From positions 1-14,901 of the forward strand of contig CABSFY010000056.1 of NCBI GenBank assembly GCA_902477055.1: a stretch of 14,901 bases of DNA. Reading direction: 5' to 3'. A program made the translations under genes and the position numbers. Origin of the DNA: an uncultured Eubacteriales bacterium. GTDB lineage: Bacteria; Bacillota; Clostridia; Oscillospirales; Oscillospiraceae. The notes under the pieces were generated by a model. That model did not search any database. It was not told the DNA's origin and saw only the letters and a list, made by a program, of their open reading frames with translations. Shown here in pieces: positions 13,415 to 14,901 of the stretch (position 1 is the stretch's first letter; each line of letters opens with the position of its first letter).

Positions 13415-14302
13415 TTATTTATTTATAATAACTCCTTTGTACCAAGTCGGAATGGATTTCGTCATATTCTCATACCAGCTTAGTACATCTTTTGCTTGAT
13501 TTATCATTACTTGAATTTGGCTCTGCCCAAAAGGAATTGCCCAAGGCACAGAAGATAAAGTATTACTGCTAATATAAAGTGCGAGCAACTCCCAAAACGG
13601 AATTGGTACGTCATTGCTGAAGTATCCGTTTACCATTCCGGTTGCAAACAAAGGGGTAGCTTGAGCGCACCACACAATGCGGTTAAATTCTTCCCACGGA
13701 TCTCCGAAGTCATTTCTATTAAAATCAATGATGTAGAGTCGCTTATCATTCCCTATCATCATATTGCCGATATGGTAATCTCCGTGCTGATAGGTTCGAG
13801 GGCGACCGCTGAGCAAATATCTGTGAGCGTTAATGTAATCAATGAAGGCTTGCCCATTTTCGTACTTGACAGGACATTCTTCATACATCTTGATTTTGTG
13901 GTCTGCTTTACGATTAAAATAGATTTCCCAATCTTCTATTTCTTTCGGAGCGGGGATTTTATGAATTTCTTTTAGTATTTTTCCCGCTTCAAAACCATAA
14001 GAATACTGTTCTTGGTTTGTTAAATTATGTATATTTTCTTCTGCATCAATGCCATCTATCCAGGTTTGAATAGAATAAACTCCTTCATCAAATGTGCCGA
14101 ACTCTAAGGGGCGGCACATTGGTACACCGAGAGCTGCTATCTGACCCATAAGTTCATATTCGCTTTTCTTCCTGTCATACTGTTCAATCGGAGAAACACG
14201 AAGCAAAAATTTATTTCCTTGCTCGTCGGTAACACAGTATTTTCTATCTTCTGACCAACCTTTATCTATTAGTTGCTTTGTAATAAATTCATGTTGTGGC
14301 AT
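13415..14302 (-). CDS. APH-family phosphotransferase (aminoglycoside phosphotransferase fold)
   Basis: A 295-residue protein kinase-like phosphotransferase of the APH family (PF01636 type). The catalytic loop is HGDYHIGN (173-180) and the metal-binding stretch is IIDFNRNDFGDP (191-202, Asp193), both intact. The N-lobe segment KFLLRVS (31-37) carries Arg where a nucleotide-binding Lys is common. Members phosphorylate aminoglycosides, other antibiotics, or metabolites such as choline and methylthioribose; the substrate cannot be named, so resistance is only a possibility. The ATG is preceded by GAAAGGATGAAAGG. Base composition is clearly AT-richer than every other gene here, pointing to horizontal acquisition. 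It runs in the same direction as the rRNA operon, between two 5S-tail/terminator repeats, in what looks like an insertion into a terminator loop. Confidence 0.88.
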   Translation of the reverse strand: MPQHEFITKQLIDKGWSEDRKYCVTDEQGNKFLLRVSPIEQYDRKKSEYELMGQIAALGVPMCRPLEFGTFDEGVYSIQTWIDGIDAEENIHNLTNQEQYSYGFEAGKILKEIHKIPAPKEIEDWEIYFNRKADHKIKMYEECPVKYENGQAFIDYINAHRYLLSGRPRTYQHGDYHIGNMMIGNDKRLYIIDFNRNDFGDPWEEFNRIVWCAQATPLFATGMVNGYFSNDVPIPFWELLALYISSNTLSSVPWAIPFGQSQIQVMINQAKDVLSWYENMTKSIPTWYKGVIINK

Positions 14303-14356
14303 AGCCTTTCATCCTTTCAAAGAATTATTTGCCTTACAAAAATTATTCTTGGTAAA

Positions 14357-14374
14357 ATTATATTTCTTATTATA
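14357..14374 (-). promoter_or_regulatory. Candidate -10 boxes for the APH-family gene
   Basis: Two perfect TATAAT hexamers on the minus strand, at 14357-14362 and 14369-14374, lie in a very AT-rich leader 55-72 bases before the start codon. Neither has a good -35 at the normal distance, so the assignment is tentative. Confidence 0.45.
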
Positions 14375-14474
14375 TAGAAAATAAAATTATTATTTACTAT
14401 TTTCTGCTCCTACCGTAATCCTTCAATATGATTGTTTTTCCTATAAATCCAAATTCCGGCTGACGACAAAACCA

Positions 14475-14508
14475 AAGGGAGACAACTTCCTTACGGAGCG
14501 TCTCCCTT
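14475..14508 (-). terminator. Terminator-like hairpin at the upstream edge of the APH segment
   Basis: AAGGGAGAC (14475-14483) pairs with GTCTCCCTT (14500-14508) around a 16-base loop. On the minus strand it is followed by TGGTTTTG. It would stop readthrough from the rRNA operon before the APH-family gene. It lies at the very end of the inserted segment and may be part of the element. Confidence 0.6.
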
Positions 14509-14682
14509 CTGGTAGAGCTTCATGTTGGCGTTACCTATTTTCACGGCTAGAAGCAGCTATCGTCCTGCCGTGAAGCGGGCTGCCGGTGGCAGGCCGCAAG
14601 GCAGAGCGGTTGGCAGTTGCGCAAGCACAGCTTTCCGGCGAAAAAGTTGTCTGCATTTCGATAGAAAAAACCTCTACCATTT
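14507..14682 (-). repeat. 5S-tail/terminator direct repeat, copy B
   Basis: About 176 bases, directly repeated at 13135-13309. It holds an exact copy of the last 21 bases of the 5S rRNA (14524-14544, the same as 14698-14718) and half a terminator (14511-14520) broken at its loop by the AT-rich segment. Its other edge runs into the intact terminator of the real 5S gene. It contains no gene; 14303-14697 is otherwise leader, hairpins and repeat. Confidence 0.85.
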
Positions 14683-14695
14683 CTGGTAGAGGTTT
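14665..14695 (-). terminator. Terminator of the rRNA operon (after 5S)
   Basis: AAACCTCTACC and GGTAGAGGTTT form a perfect 11-bp stem (14668-14678 with 14685-14695) around the loop AGAAAT on the minus strand, followed by TTTCTATCG. It begins two bases after the 5S 3' end. Confidence 0.92.
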
Positions 14696-14697
14696 AT

Positions 14698-14812
14698 GTT
14701 GGCGTTACCTATTTTCACAGCCAGTCGCCCGGCAACTATCGTCGGCGCAGATGAGCTTAACTTCTGTGTTCGGGATGGGAACAGGTGGACCCTCATCGCA
14801 ATCAACACCAAC
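14698..14812 (-). rRNA. rrf: 5S ribosomal RNA
   Basis: On the minus strand this 115-base stretch has the conserved 5S core GGTCCACCTGTTCCCAT, CGAACACAGAAGTTAAGCTC and GCGCCGA. The 5' end GTTGGTGTT pairs with the 3' end AACGCCAAC over nine base pairs (helix I, one G-U), which sets both ends to within a base or two. It is the last gene of an rRNA operon entering from the right; the 23S gene lies outside the window. Confidence 0.95.
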
Positions 14813-14901
14813 TCGAACAAAATTCGCTGGAGAAAATTCTGTTCTTAAAAACGCGTTTTGAGTTGTTCTGCTGAGGTTTGGCATTTCCCTGACTCAGCAG
14901 A
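14813..14901 (-). other. Spacer upstream of 5S with processing-stem-like hairpin
   Basis: The 89 bases before the 5S gene contain the inverted repeat TCTGCTGAG/CTCAGCAGA (14867-14875 with 14893-14901). They are probably part of the 23S-5S spacer. No tRNA is visible and the 23S end is not reached. Confidence 0.6.

Noticed and set aside
13310..14506. Classical IS element or integron cassette
   Set aside because: No transposase or integrase, no convincing terminal inverted repeats and no attC-like site could be seen; only insertion at a terminator loop is supported.
14813..14901. tRNA or 23S rRNA 3' end upstream of 5S
   Set aside because: No cloverleaf or recognisable 23S end is visible in these 89 bases.

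Overview
The window looks like the chromosome of a GC-rich gut-type member of the Clostridia, most like Oscillospiraceae. The reasons are a CIRCE-controlled groES-groEL operon, strong AGGAGG ribosome binding sites, Bacillus/Clostridium-type genes (YmdB, a YhaO/YhaN-like pair, GlmS) and intergenic regions full of palindromic repeats of the kind common in that group. The genus cannot be fixed from sequence reading alone.

Layout. 1-297: a palindromic interspersed repeat. 298-2414, minus strand: groES-groEL with its SigA promoter, a perfect CIRCE operator and a terminator. 2519-6611, plus strand: a tight, overlapping three-gene operon, ymdB, a YhaO/SbcD-like nuclease and a YhaN/SbcC-like membrane-anchored ATPase. 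6612-7218: a repeat field of GTAGGG hairpins and a second copy of the 5'-end repeat. 7219-7977: a TatD-family nuclease gene. 7978-8512: a second repeat field with a third copy of the same repeat and a heptamer tandem repeat. 8513-10617: a DEAD-box RNA helicase gene translationally coupled to a divergent DprA-like gene. 10653-12567: glmS with its own promoter and an unusual inverted repeat over the transcription start and the Shine-Dalgarno, with no room for a glmS ribozyme. 12568-13118: the glmS terminator, a dense array of hairpins and a MITE-like palindromic element. 13119-14901, minus strand: the end of an rRNA operon (5S rRNA and terminator) with extra degenerate copies of the 5S tail and terminator.

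The most striking structure is at the right end. An AT-rich segment of about 1.2 kb (13310-14506) carries an aminoglycoside-phosphotransferase-family gene. It lies between two half-terminators which, when joined, give a perfect 10-bp terminator stem with the same 6-nt loop as the intact copies nearby. The simplest reading is an insertion exactly into the loop of an rRNA-operon terminator, within a small tandem array of 5S-tail/terminator units. No transposase or integrase is visible in it.

The genes otherwise fall into ordinary housekeeping groups: protein folding (GroESL), nucleic-acid processing and repair (YmdB, YhaO/YhaN-like, TatD, DEAD-box, DprA-like), cell-wall precursor synthesis (GlmS) and translation (5S rRNA).
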